This document shows positions 53,797 to 62,434 of a stretch of DNA of 64,000 nucleotides, piece after piece. The DNA is from Trebonia sp963811335. GTDB taxonomy: Bacteria > Actinomycetota > Actinomycetes > Streptosporangiales > Streptosporangiaceae. The notes under the pieces are model-generated. The model searched no databases and had not been told where the DNA came from. It saw nothing but the letters and a program-made list of their open reading frames with translations. The stretch is taken from NCBI GenBank assembly GCA_963811335.1, contig CAWERB010000030.1, positions 197,026 to 261,025 on the forward strand, read 5' to 3'. The translations under genes and the position numbers were made by a program. The first letter of the stretch is position 1; the number at the start of each line of letters is the position of its first letter.

Positions 53797-54588
53797 TCAC
53801 GAGCCCATCGTCGGGGTGGCGACGGCCGCCGTGGTGACGAACCCGACGGCGCCCCGCTCGTCATGGATGACGCACTGGCCGGCCGCCACGCCGAGTTCGC
53901 TGATGTGGCCGCACGGCTGTATTCCGACGTGCTCGCCGTGCGGGTCACGTCCCAGGTAGACGGTGTAGTCGGCGTTGATGAAGCTCAGCCCGCGCGACGA
54001 GTAGTGGGAAACGGGGCTCGCGATGTCGGCGGCCATGGCCAGGCGCACCAAGGGCGTCAGCCGCTCGCCCGTGACCAGCGGGTGGACGTCCCTGACCCAC
54101 ATTCCGCCGGACAGCAGGCCGCCAGGCCCGCTAGCGGTGCCGCCGACGGGCCACGACTGCCAGGGCGCGGTCCACCGGCCGTTCGACGTTGGCCGCGGCG
54201 GCCCCAGCTCCGCGGGAGGGGGCGCGGCCCAGGCGGGCACCGGGCGGAACGTGCCGTCCGGCTGCTCGGACCGGCGCAGCAGCACGGCCCGGCCCTGGCC
54301 GACGGGGGTGCCGCCCTGCTCGACGGTGACGTCGAGGACCACGATCCGCCGACCGGTGCGAACCGCTTTCGTGGTCACCCTGACCGGCGCGAGCGGCACG
54401 GACCGGAACAGGTCGACGGTCAGGCGGCCGCAGGCCAGCTCGGGGTCGTCGCCGCGCGCCTGCTCCGCCGCGCGCGCCGTCAGGCCGCCGATCAGCCGCC
54501 CGTGCAGCACCTTTCCCCACGGGCTGGTGGCGAAGGCCGCCGGGACCAGGGCGTCGCCGTCGGCGCGGAAGAACCCCTCGGCGCTCAC
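53797..54588 (-). CDS. Acyl-CoA thioesterase-like protein (TesB / double hotdog fold)
   Basis: About 263 residues from GTG 54588. The first hotdog has PWGKVLHGRLIGGLTARAAEQ and LTVDLFRSVPLAPVRVTTKAVRTGRRIVVLDVTVEQGG... (family core); the second has SPVSHYSSRGLSFINADYTVYLGRDPHGEHVGIQ with the conserved Asp. It would hydrolyse acyl-CoA thioesters. The GTG overlaps the stop of the TetR gene (GTGA), so the two are translationally coupled; in the given sequence an upstream indel makes them look like one fused frame. Confidence 0.78.
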   Translation of the reverse strand: MSAEGFFRADGDALVPAAFATSPWGKVLHGRLIGGLTARAAEQARGDDPELACGRLTVDLFRSVPLAPVRVTTKAVRTGRRIVVLDVTVEQGGTPVGQGRAVLLRRSEQPDGTFRPVPAWAAPPPAELGPPRPTSNGRWTAPWQSWPVGGTASGPGGLLSGGMWVRDVHPLVTGERLTPLVRLAMAADIASPVSHYSSRGLSFINADYTVYLGRDPHGEHVGIQPCGHISELGVAAGQCVIHDERGAVGFVTTAAVATPTMGS

Positions 54589-55176
54589 GTTTCTTCCTTC
54601 CGGCGCAGGATCAGGTCCCTGATGGTCGCAGCAAGCACCCGTTCTGCGTCCTGCTTCCGCAAGCCGGCCGGCGGTGACCTCGTCCCGGCAGCCGTGAATC
54701 AGTGCGAAGCAGCAGGTCACCAGCCAGCTCACCGGAAGGTCGGAGCGGAACGTCCCGTCGTCCTGCCCGCGGTGCAGCAGCTGCGCCACCGTGGCGTGCG
54801 CGGCGGCGTGGGACCGCGTCATCGCCGCGGCGGGCAGCATCGCTGACGCGGCGTCGGCCATGTCCGCGTGCCGCCCCAGCTCGCGCCAGCCGGTGGAGAG
54901 CAGCCGCTCGAGCGCCTCGGCCGGCGGTCCCTCGCCGGGCCTGGCGGCCGCCAGCGCGTCGCCGGCGTGGCCGACGGCGCGCTCGACGACCGCCTCGAGC
55001 ACCGCCTCTGACGTCGGGAAGTGCGCGTAGACCGTTACCCGTGACACGCCGGCCGCGCTGGCGACGCCGGCGATCGTCACCGGAGCCCGGGCGGCGATCA
55101 GCTTCTCCGCGGCGTCGAGGATGGCCGTGACGTTCCGGTCGGCGATGCTCCGCCGCCGGTCGGTGCCTGCTGCCAT
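54585..55176 (-). CDS. TetR-family regulator, 3' end affected by one indel
   Basis: ATG at 55176 starts MAAGTDRRRSIADRNVTAILDAAEKL. The helix-turn-helix is VTIAGVASAAGVSRVTVYAHFPTSEAVLEAV. Near 54665 one extra base breaks the frame; the true ending (KQDAERVLAATIRDLILRRK) stops at 54585, overlapping the thioesterase start. About 196 residues, normal for TetR. It is downstream of an MFS gene preceded by twin palindromes, so it is the likely repressor of the whole MFS-TetR-thioesterase operon. Confidence 0.8.
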
Positions 55177-55258
55177 CCGTCCCCCTGCGATCGTCGGGTG
55201 CGATCGTCGCCCGAGCGCCGCCGGCGTCATGCCCGCATCGGCTCAGTGCACCCGCAAT

Positions 55259-56782
55259 TCAGTGCAGCCCTACTTTAGTGCCGGGCGCGGGCCGCTCGTT
55301 CGGCAACGCCACCGCGGCGAGCAGCGCGAGCACCGCCGCGGTCCCGGCCGCGATGAGCAGGGCGTGCCGGTACCCGCCGGCGAACCCCGCCGTCACCGCG
55401 GCCGACGCGGCGAGCGCGGGGAAGATCGCGGAGCCGAGCGCGGCCCCCAGTTCATGCCCCGTCGACATCAGCCCGGCCGCTGCGCCCGCGGCCCGGGCGC
55501 GCACCGCCGACAGCCCGGTGACCTGGGCGGACGGGAAGGCGAGTCCGCTGCCCGCGCCGAGCAGCAACAGCCCGGGCAGCAGCCCGGCCGCGTACCCGCT
55601 GTCCGCGGTCACCCGGGAGAGCAGGAACGCGCCCGCCGCGAGCAGCGCGAACCCGGCGACGGCGAGCGGGCGCGAGCCGGTCTTCCCCATCAGGTGCGCG
55701 CCAAGGCCGGCCCCGATCCCGGTCAGCAGCACCGGCGGCAGGAACTCCACGCCCGCCCGCAGGGCCGAGGCACCGGTCACGTCCTGCAGGAACAGCGAGC
55801 TGAGCACGACCACCCCCACCTGGAGGCCGGTCGCGGCGAGCAGCGCGACCGCACCTTGCGGCAGGCCCCGCGAGCGGAAGACCGACACCGGGACGAGCGG
55901 AGACCGCCCGGACCGCTCCGCGAGCCGCTCCGCCACCGCGAACGCGACGAGCAGCACCACGGCCAGGGCAAGCGGCACGACGCGGCTCGTACCCCAGCCG
56001 TGCCGCGAGATCGCGAAGGTCAGCGCCACGAGGCCGCCCACCGCGAGCGCCGCGCCGGGCAGGTCCAGCCGCGCGCGGCTCTCCCCTTCCGCTGGCGCGC
56101 GCGTACTCATTCCGAACGAGGGGCTGGTTCCCCCGTCGCCTTCCCGGTCGCCGACGCCGGCATGCCGCGCGGCGGCCAGCGCCACGAGCCCGACGGGCAC
56201 GTTGATGAGGAACACCGAGCGCCAGCCGAGCCAGCTCGTGAGCACGCCGCCGAGCACGGTGCCGAGGGCGACGCCGCCGCCGGCCAGTCCGCCCCACACG
56301 CTGAGCGCGGTGGCCCGGCGCGCGCCGTCATACGTCGCGGTGAGCAGCGCCAGCGCCAACGGCGTCAGCAGGGCGGCGCTGACGCCCTGCAGGGAACGGG
56401 CCGCGAGCAGCGCGGCGGCCGTCGGCGCGAGGCCGCTGGCGAGTGACGCGATCGTGAAGGCGGTGAGGCCGACGGCGAACACGCGGCGCCCGCCGAACAG
56501 GTCCGCCACCCGGCCGCCGAGCAGCATGAGCCCGCCGGTGGCGAGCAGGTAGCTGGTGACAACCCACGGCAGGCCGCCGGCGCTGAAGCCGAGTGACCGG
56601 CCGATGGACGGCAGCGCGATGGTCGTGACCGTCATGTCGAGCAGCACCATGAACTGCGCGGCGCACAAGATGACCAGCGGTCCCCAGGACATCCGCGGGC
56701 CCGGTTGCGGCTGCCCGGGCTCGCCGGGCGGACGGGGGACGGTATCGGCAGGGGTCGTTCCCTTGCCAGAATGCAGGCGCAC
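55259..56782 (-). CDS. MFS drug:proton antiporter, DHA2 (EmrB/QacA) type
   Basis: A 507-residue exporter with about 14 hydrophobic helices. Motifs: FMVLLDMTVTTIALPSIGRSL in helix 1, the motif-C-like GVALGTVLGGVLTSWLGWRSVFLINVPVG, and LGGRVADLFGGRRVF in the cytoplasmic loop. The GTG start lies 10 bp from the first of two palindromic operators. It is first in an operon with TetR and thioesterase genes. It probably exports a drug-like or lipophilic compound whose presence is sensed by the TetR protein. Confidence 0.88.
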   Translation of the reverse strand: MRLHSGKGTTPADTVPRPPGEPGQPQPGPRMSWGPLVILCAAQFMVLLDMTVTTIALPSIGRSLGFSAGGLPWVVTSYLLATGGLMLLGGRVADLFGGRRVFAVGLTAFTIASLASGLAPTAAALLAARSLQGVSAALLTPLALALLTATYDGARRATALSVWGGLAGGGVALGTVLGGVLTSWLGWRSVFLINVPVGLVALAAARHAGVGDREGDGGTSPSFGMSTRAPAEGESRARLDLPGAALAVGGLVALTFAISRHGWGTSRVVPLALAVVLLVAFAVAERLAERSGRSPLVPVSVFRSRGLPQGAVALLAATGLQVGVVVLSSLFLQDVTGASALRAGVEFLPPVLLTGIGAGLGAHLMGKTGSRPLAVAGFALLAAGAFLLSRVTADSGYAAGLLPGLLLLGAGSGLAFPSAQVTGLSAVRARAAGAAAGLMSTGHELGAALGSAIFPALAASAAVTAGFAGGYRHALLIAAGTAAVLALLAAVALPNERPAPGTKVGLH

Positions 56783-56792
56783 GGCGCCTCCT

Positions 56793-56818
56793 CTTGGTTG
56801 ACACTACTGTCAACCAAG
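56793..56818. promoter_or_regulatory. TetR operator 1, perfect inverted repeat before the MFS gene
   Basis: CTTGGTTGACA and TGTCAACCAAG flank CTAC: 11-bp perfect arms with a 4-bp spacer, 10 bp upstream of the MFS start codon. Confidence 0.75.
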
Positions 56819-56829
56819 AGTCTCACCGA

Positions 56830-56851
56830 TGGTTTACACATCTGTCAACCA
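56830..56851. promoter_or_regulatory. TetR operator 2, one-mismatch copy
   Basis: TGGTTTACA and TGTCAACCA flank a 4-bp spacer, with one mismatch in nine. The centre is 35 bp from that of operator 1, a spacing that allows cooperative binding of two repressor dimers. Confidence 0.65.
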
Positions 56852-56989
56852 TGATGGCCGGGCTGGGTTGGGCGGGCGCCATGATGCGGTATGACCGCAC
56901 GCCAGCGCGGACTTACACCCCGGCACTAGCGCAGTTGGCTTTCCGGCTAGGAACCCTAGTAGGTGCTTTGTTAGTGTTGATATCGCTTG

Positions 56990-58310
56990 CGTATCCGCGG
57001 TGTTGTACAGGGCGTGAGACCTGCTCGAGATCGCGGAGGTCCGGCCGCCGTCTGCAGGATTTCACCGTCGGAGCTGGCTCGGCGGGCTGGCGCGGCAAGA
57101 GCAGTCGAGCGGCCGGGGAACTGTACGCTGCGCGAGCTGCTGACCGACGGGCAGCGCAAGTCGATGCAGCTCATGGCGGAACGGCTGGGTATCTGGTCAC
57201 TCAGCGGCTGCAGCAGTTGATCACGTACCGCGACGCTGTGGATTACGCGGCGGTGCGGGTGAACGTGGCCCGCTGGTTCGCGTCCGTGCAGCAAGTCGGA
57301 CGCGCTGGCCGTCGAGGACACCGGCTTCCCCAAGGACGGGGATCGCGTCGCCGTGCGTGGCCCGGCAGTACTCCGGGACGTGGGCATGTCCGGCGACTGC
57401 AAGGTCGGCGGTGAGCGTCCGCCTGGTGAACGAGGGTGCATCGTGCGCGGCGGACTGGCGGCATGTTCAGCTTGGCCAGCTGGGACGACAAGGCCACTGG
57501 ACGACGGGGTGCGAGGCCGCCCGCGCGGCCAACAGCTTCGCCGGCAAGGCATCCCGAGCGGTGTCCCCGCCACCAGGAGAAGTCGACGGCTCGATCGCTG
57601 GAGATGATCGACGAGATGGACGGGCCCGGCGGATGGGGCATCCTGGATCAGCTCACCGTCAGCGGCGGTGCCCGGCCCGTGGTGGCGGTCGATGCCGGCT
57701 ACGGCGACAACACCACCGTCCGGCTGGAGCTGGTGAGCCGGGGCTGGCGGTACGTGGTGCGGTAAAGGGCGCCAGCCAGCGCCTATGCCGGCGATGCGCA
57801 GCCGCGCGGCCAGCGCCAGCTCTGAGCGGCGGGCTACCGGCAGGCCGCCCGGCCCGCCTACCCCGGGCAGCCACGGCGAACCTGCGCCTGCTCGCCAGTC
57901 GCCGGTCGGCGGGACCAGGTCCGGCCCGTGACCTGGCGCCACGGCACCAGGGCGACCACGGGCAACCCCGACGCCGCCATGACCAGCGGCTTCCTCGCGA
58001 TCCGGGTCCGGACCGCCAACCGGGACATCCCCTGCGCGCCCGACGTCAGCCTCTCCGGACTGCTGGCGAGCTGGCCGCAGTGGCCCCTCCGGAGGCCGGC
58101 GAGCCCACTGACTACTGGCTGTCGAACCTCGCCCGAAGACACAGCCCGGCGGTGAACTCGTCCGGCTGGCGAAGATCCGCTGGCGGAACGAGCACGACTC
58201 CCTGCGAACGTCAAGACGCGGCCTCGGACTGGACTCAAGCTGCGAGGGCCGCTCTTCGCCGGATGGCACCGCCACGGCGCCGGCGCCGTCCTCGCCCAGG
58301 CATTACTGAG
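56990..58310 (+). pseudogene. Degraded IS701-family transposase
   Basis: Fragments of one DDE transposase appear in order but in shifting frames. They are LLTDGQRKSMQLMAERLG (57130-57195), YAAVRVNVARWFASV, DALAVEDTGFPKDGD, ARQYSGT, VRLVNEGASCAADWR, MIDEMDGPGGWGILDQL with RPVVAVDAGYGDNTTVRL (catalytic Asp segment, 57605-57765), PTDYWLSNLA and ELVRLAKIRWRNEHDSLR (Glu segment) and RRGLGLD near 58230. The repeated shifts plus short deletions go beyond the single indels in other genes, so this is a dead element. No terminal inverted repeats were identified. Confidence 0.7.
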
Positions 58311-58376
58311 CCTGCGTCAGGTCCGACCGACGGCGCCGCGCGCGGCGATCCGCTCGTCAAGGCCACGGTAACCAGA

Positions 58377-58417
58377 GCGGGCGGGTGGTCATAATGCGGA
58401 TATGACCACCCGCCCGC
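58377..58417 (-). terminator. Perfect 17-bp hairpin downstream of the chitinase gene
   Basis: Arms 58377-58393 and 58401-58417 pair perfectly around a 7-nt loop, 47 bp past the chitinase stop on the minus strand. It is a strong terminator candidate and also marks the border to the dead transposase. Confidence 0.8.
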
Positions 58418-58463
58418 GGGGCCTGCAACCTATCTGCCGCCGCCGGCTTGCGGCCGCCGGAGC

Positions 58464-59516
58464 CTAGGGCAGGTAGCTGAACGGCTCGAAGACGTGGCTG
58501 TAATACCAGGTCGGCTGGGCGACGCCGGAGCAGCTGCTCGCGCCCTTGGTGCCCGGGCAGCTGCCGTTGTCGCGCTGCAGCGCCCAGACGGAGATCTCGC
58601 CGAGGCCCTTGACCGCGGCCCAGATCGCGAAGGCGGGCGCCTGCGCGGTGGTGAAGGTCTCCTCGGTGCCGAAGTCGTCGATGCCCTGCATCTGGGTGAC
58701 GCCGATCATCCTCCACAGCGCGCGCGACGACAGGGCGGGATACAGGCTGGCGAGCTGGCCGTGCAGCGCGGTGGCGGCGTTCTCGGCGTCGGTCAGCATG
58801 TTCTGGGTCGTGCCGTACCAGTAGTCGAAGGTCATGATGTTGACCGTGGAGATCTTCGCGCCCTGCGCGACCGCGTCCTGCAGCACGCCGAGCTCCGCCG
58901 CCGGCAGGCCGGTAGCGAACGTCGGCAAGGTGTAGGAGAACTGGATCTGCTTGCCGTGCCGGGCGGCCCAGGCCTCGGTTTCCGCGATGGCCTGGTTGCG
59001 GCGCTGGATGGCGGCCGTGTCGGACAGCGAGTTCTGCTCGATGTCCAGGTCGATCCGCGGCACGTGGTAGGTCGTGATGAGGGACTCGTACACCTTGGCG
59101 ATCGCGTCGACGCTGGTGCAGCTGTCGGCGAGCTCGGTGCCGGTGGTGTCGGCGGTGTACCCGCCGAAGGACGGGATCACGTTGCCGCCGGCCGCCTGCA
59201 CGGCCGCGATGCCGGCGCCGAAACTGCCGGCCGCGGTGGCGGAGATCGGGGTGGCCGTGCTCCCGTTCCAGTAAGCGGCGCACGAGCCGGGCTGGTCGGT
59301 CTGCAGGAAGGCCAGGGTCAGGTACTTGGCGCCGGAAGCGGCCGACAGCTGGGCCAGCCCGCCGTCGGCGCTGTCCCAGGACTCGAAGTACGGCGCGTAC
59401 ACGTGCGGGGGAAGAGCGGTACGGGCATCGGCGCGGGCGGGGGCGGCGGCCGCCAGGCCGGCGACGGCGGCGGCGGCGGTCAGTGTCGCGAGGCAGGCGG
59501 AGAGGGGGCGTTTCAA
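58464..59516 (-). CDS. Secreted GH18-type chitinase
   Basis: A 350-residue protein. A signal peptide (basic KR, hydrophobic Ala-rich core, cut near APARA at about residue 29) directs secretion. The GH18 barrel begins with VYAPYFESWDS; the catalytic DxDxE motif appears as IDLDIEQNS (Glu = acid/base), preceded by the SFGG motif GNVIPSFGGYTAD. IMTFDYWYGT and a late WALQRD follow. There is no separate chitin-binding domain. Start TTG 59516 with GAAGGG 8 nt upstream. A 33-bp AT-rich palindrome lies 30 bp upstream and is the probable operator. It cleaves beta-1,4-linked GlcNAc polymers outside the cell. Confidence 0.88.
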   Translation of the reverse strand: MKRPLSACLATLTAAAAVAGLAAAAPARADARTALPPHVYAPYFESWDSADGGLAQLSAASGAKYLTLAFLQTDQPGSCAAYWNGSTATPISATAAGSFGAGIAAVQAAGGNVIPSFGGYTADTTGTELADSCTSVDAIAKVYESLITTYHVPRIDLDIEQNSLSDTAAIQRRNQAIAETEAWAARHGKQIQFSYTLPTFATGLPAAELGVLQDAVAQGAKISTVNIMTFDYWYGTTQNMLTDAENAATALHGQLASLYPALSSRALWRMIGVTQMQGIDDFGTEETFTTAQAPAFAIWAAVKGLGEISVWALQRDNGSCPGTKGASSCSGVAQPTWYYSHVFEPFSYLP

Positions 59517-59545
59517 CGGGGATCCCTTCGGCTAGATCGCGGAAG

Positions 59546-59578
59546 ATAATCAAATAAGAAAGTTTCCTATTTGATTAT
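59546..59578. promoter_or_regulatory. 33-bp AT-rich palindrome before the chitinase gene
   Basis: ATAATCAAATA and TATTTGATTAT form perfect 11-bp outer arms; inside, GAAA/TTTC pair around a central G with a single A-C mismatch in between. Being AT-rich in a GC-rich genome it can hold the promoter as well as a repressor site. Confidence 0.75.
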
Positions 59579-59710
59579 TCGAGCAGAGGTTATTCCCGGG
59601 CGAACCGGCGTCAAGGTGGCAGGAAAGCCGGCAGGTCGAGCAAGCTGGTACAGCGGCCCAAGGAGAGCGTGCGGGTGATCCCCTCCCCACCCGGGCATAG
59701 GATCGGCCGC

Positions 59711-60448
59711 ATGGCTGTGCGGCTTGTTCAGATCGCGATGAATGCCCGGGACGACGAGGCGGTCGGCCGGTTCTGGGCGCAGGCACTCGGCTGGGGCATC
59801 GCCAGCGAGGAACCCGGCGTCACCAACCTCGAGCCCGTGGGCTTCGCCTATCCCGATCCGGTCGCCGTCTGCATCGACGTGATTCGCGTCCCGGAGCCCA
59901 AGACGGTGAAGAACCGCGTGCACGTCGACCTCGCCACCACCTCCGCGGCCCACCAGGCGGACCTGGTCGCGCGCCTGCGGGGCCTGGGGGCGACGCCCGC
60001 CGACGTGGGCCAGGGCGACGTGCCGTGGACGGTACTTGCCGACCCGGAGGGCAACGAGTTCTGCGTGCTCGAGCCCCGGCCGGTCTACCTGGACACCGGG
60101 CCGGTCGCCGCGGTGGTGTCCGACTGCGCGGATCCGCGGGCCATGGCCCGGTTCTGGGGCGAGGCGATGGACTGGACCGTGCACGAGGTGACCGACGATT
60201 ACGCGGTGCTGCGCTCCGCCAGGGGCGTCGGGCCGTACCTGGAGTTCCTTCGCACGCCCGACGTGAAGACCGTGAAGAACCGCGTCCATCTCGACCTGCG
60301 GCCCTACCCCGGTGACGACCAGGCGGCGGAGGTGGCCCGGCTGCGCGCCCTGGGCGCCACCGACATCGACGTCGGCCAGGGCGACGTGCCGTGGAACTGC
60401 CTCGCCGACCCGGAGGGCAACGAGTTCGACGTCCTCACCCCGCGCTGA
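59711..60448 (+). CDS. Two-domain VOC/glyoxalase-like protein
   Basis: A 245-residue protein of two tandem glyoxalase-like (Glyoxalase_6 type) domains. Each ends in an almost identical stretch: KTVKNRVHVDLATTS / GATPADVGQGDVPW / ADPEGNEFCVL in the first and KTVKNRVHLDLRPYP / GATDIDVGQGDVPW / ADPEGNEFDVL in the second, showing a recent internal duplication. ATG at 59711 is the conserved start. Ligand unknown. Confidence 0.85.
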   Translation: MAVRLVQIAMNARDDEAVGRFWAQALGWGIASEEPGVTNLEPVGFAYPDPVAVCIDVIRVPEPKTVKNRVHVDLATTSAAHQADLVARLRGLGATPADVGQGDVPWTVLADPEGNEFCVLEPRPVYLDTGPVAAVVSDCADPRAMARFWGEAMDWTVHEVTDDYAVLRSARGVGPYLEFLRTPDVKTVKNRVHLDLRPYPGDDQAAEVARLRALGATDIDVGQGDVPWNCLADPEGNEFDVLTPR

Positions 60449-60482
60449 CCCGGATTCGCCCCCGGCGTGGCAAGCTTGCCGG

Positions 60483-61037
60483 ATGATCCCAGCGGAGCCG
60501 CCGGACGCAGCCAGCCCCCGTTCCTCTCCTTCGGTGCGCATCGTGCACCTGCCGGCGGCCGCCTTCCGCGCGCTGGCCGACGGTGACCTGGCGGCGGCGA
60601 ACGCGGCCAGCCCGGTGCCCTTGACGGAGTACTTCGCCGGCCCGGACTGGCGGGGGACGTGGCGCAGGCGCAGCGAGCAGGTCGACCAGGACCCGGCCAG
60701 CGCGGCCTGGGTGACCGGGGTCATCTGGGACGAGCGGGAGCAGGTCGCCGTCGGCCGGGCCGGGTACCACGGCCCCCCCGATGATGCGGGGATGGTCGAG
60801 ATCGGCTATGCCGTCGATCCCGCCTACCGGCGGCGGGGCTACGCCCGGGCCGCGCTTGAGGCGCTCCTTCACCGTGCGGCCCGGGAGCCGCAGGTAACGA
60901 CGGTCCGGGTGACCATCAGCCCAGACAACGCCGCCTCTTACGCGCTGGCCGCGCAGTACGGCTTCGCCAAGGTCGGCGAGCAGTGGGACGAGGAGGACGG
61001 CCTGGAGATCATCTATGAGGCTCCGGCCGCTCGCTGA
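60483..61037 (+). CDS. GNAT-family N-acetyltransferase
   Basis: A 184-residue acyltransferase. The acetyl-CoA-binding motif is VEIGYAVDPAYRRRGYARAALEALL (R-R-x-G-Y/A form), and VRVTISPDNAASYALAAQYGFAKVGE is the C-terminal family pattern. Acceptor unknown; the small size fits Rim-type or antibiotic N-acetyltransferases. Confidence 0.85.
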   Translation: MIPAEPPDAASPRSSPSVRIVHLPAAAFRALADGDLAAANAASPVPLTEYFAGPDWRGTWRRRSEQVDQDPASAAWVTGVIWDEREQVAVGRAGYHGPPDDAGMVEIGYAVDPAYRRRGYARAALEALLHRAAREPQVTTVRVTISPDNAASYALAAQYGFAKVGEQWDEEDGLEIIYEAPAAR

Positions 61038-61058
61038 TCCGGCACGTAGTCTGCACTC

Positions 61059-61505
61059 ATGGATGACGCTCCAGACACAGCCGTGGTGTCGCGCTGGGTG
61101 GCTCCCGTATTCATCTTCTGCTCGGTGGTGCTCATTCCGTGGATCGTGTACCTCGGGTTCTCCCTCCCGACCCGTCAGGTCTCCCGTCACTACGATGCCG
61201 CCTGGGTGGGATTCGACGTCTTGGAGCTGATAGCGCTGGCGTCCACGGGCTACCTCGCGCTGCGCCGGTCCCGGTACCTGGCGCTGGCGTCGGCCTCGGC
61301 GGCGACGCTCCTCATCACCGACGCCTGGTTCGATGTCATGACCTCGCCGCGGCACCAGCTGCCGCAGGCGGTGGTCCTCGCGGTGTTCATCGAGCTTCCG
61401 CTCGCGGGCGTCTGCGCCTGGCTGAGCTACCATACCGAGCGCCTCGCGGACCGCACGATGCGCGTGCTGCCGGTCCGCATGTACCGGGTTCCTAAGCGGC
61501 GGTGA
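61059..61505 (+). CDS. Hypothetical four-helix membrane protein
   Basis: A 148-residue protein with about four hydrophobic segments (WVAPVFIFCSVVLIPWIVYLG, FDVLELIALASTGYLAL, YLALASASAATLLI, AVVLAVFIELPLAGVCAWL) and a basic C-terminus. Conserved-looking Asp/His/Trp residues lie in the loop TDAWFDVMTSPRHQ. Family not recognised. It overlaps the following methyltransferase start by 4 nt (GTGA). Confidence 0.65.
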   Translation: MDDAPDTAVVSRWVAPVFIFCSVVLIPWIVYLGFSLPTRQVSRHYDAAWVGFDVLELIALASTGYLALRRSRYLALASASAATLLITDAWFDVMTSPRHQLPQAVVLAVFIELPLAGVCAWLSYHTERLADRTMRVLPVRMYRVPKRR

Positions 61506-62343
61506 CCCGCATGATCTCGATACCTCCCCCGGGCGAGCCACGCAGGTCCTTTGACAGCGTGGCCGAGATCTACCACGAGATACGGCCCAGCTATCCGCCG
61601 CCGATGTTCGACGAACTGTTCCGGCTCTTGCCTGGCCACCCGGCGGTCGTTGAGGTCGGGCCGGGAACCGGCAAGGCGACGGGTGACCTGCTGCAGCCGA
61701 GGGGCAAGCGTTTACGCCGTCGAGATCGGCCCGGCGATGGCCGCCAAGCTGCGCGAGGTCCACCCGTCGCCCGCCCTGACGGTCATCGTCGGCGACTTCG
61801 AGGAAACCGACGCTGGAAGAACACGGCTTTGACGCTGTTTTCTCGGCTACCGCCTACCACTGGATCTCTGCCAAAGCGCAAGTCGACCGGCCCGCCAGTG
61901 TCCTGAAGCCCGGCGGCCTGGTGGCGATCGTCGACCTTAACCAGGTCAGCTCGCCCGAGGACCAGGGGTTCTTCGCCGCGGCCCAGCCCATCTACGAGCG
62001 ATACGGCGAGGGACATACCGGGCCGCCGGCGCCTGAGCGCAACGCGGTAGACCCGCCGATTCACCGCGTGCTACGCGGCGACCCGAGGTTCTCGGACGTA
62101 GAGCTGCGGGCCTACGACTGGGACCAGACTTACACCGCGGCCGACTACCGCAAGCTGATGCTCTCCTACTCCAGCACGCAGATGATGACGCCGCCGGCCA
62201 GGCAGGGGCTGCTCGACGACATGGAGAACTTCGTCCGGCAGCAGTACGGCAATCAGGTCACCCGGCCGATCGTCGTCACTTTGACCACCGCGAGACTTCC
62301 GCGAGACTTCCGCCCCAGGTCAGGAGCCTGTAATAGGGGGTGA
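61502..62343 (+). pseudogene. Class-I SAM-dependent methyltransferase, two frameshifts
   Basis: GTG 61502 overlaps the preceding stop. First frame: FDSVAEIYHEIRPSYP and the SAM motif VVEVGPGTGKATGDLL. Near 61700 an extra base leads to GASVYAVEIGPAMAAKLRE and VIVGDFEE; near 61810 a second extra base leads to LEEHGFDAVFSATAYHWIS and KPGGLVAIVDLNQ up to the stop at 62343. With the indels corrected it is a normal 270-280-residue methyltransferase of the UbiE-like class. The final codons run into a repeat shared with 63649-63673. Confidence 0.75.
62316..62341 (+). repeat. Copy 1 of a 25-bp repeat (second at 63649-63673)
   Basis: CAGGTCAGGAGCCTGTAATA (then GGGGGT) matches 63649-63673 with one mismatch and one inserted base. 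The two copies flank the nitrilase-family gene in the same orientation. Confidence 0.65.
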
Positions 62344-62434
62344 GCCGGGCCAAGCGGCCCTGCCATCCCGCCGCCCGCCCCCGGGCGGCTAATCCGGTTG
62401 ACGGCACGCGGGGCCAGCGTGCCAGCATGACCGC

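Noticed and set aside
53797..55230. Apparent TetR-thioesterase fusion protein
   Set aside because: The alternative frame gives a normal TetR ending and a GTGA overlap with the thioesterase start; the fusion is an artefact of one indel near 54665.
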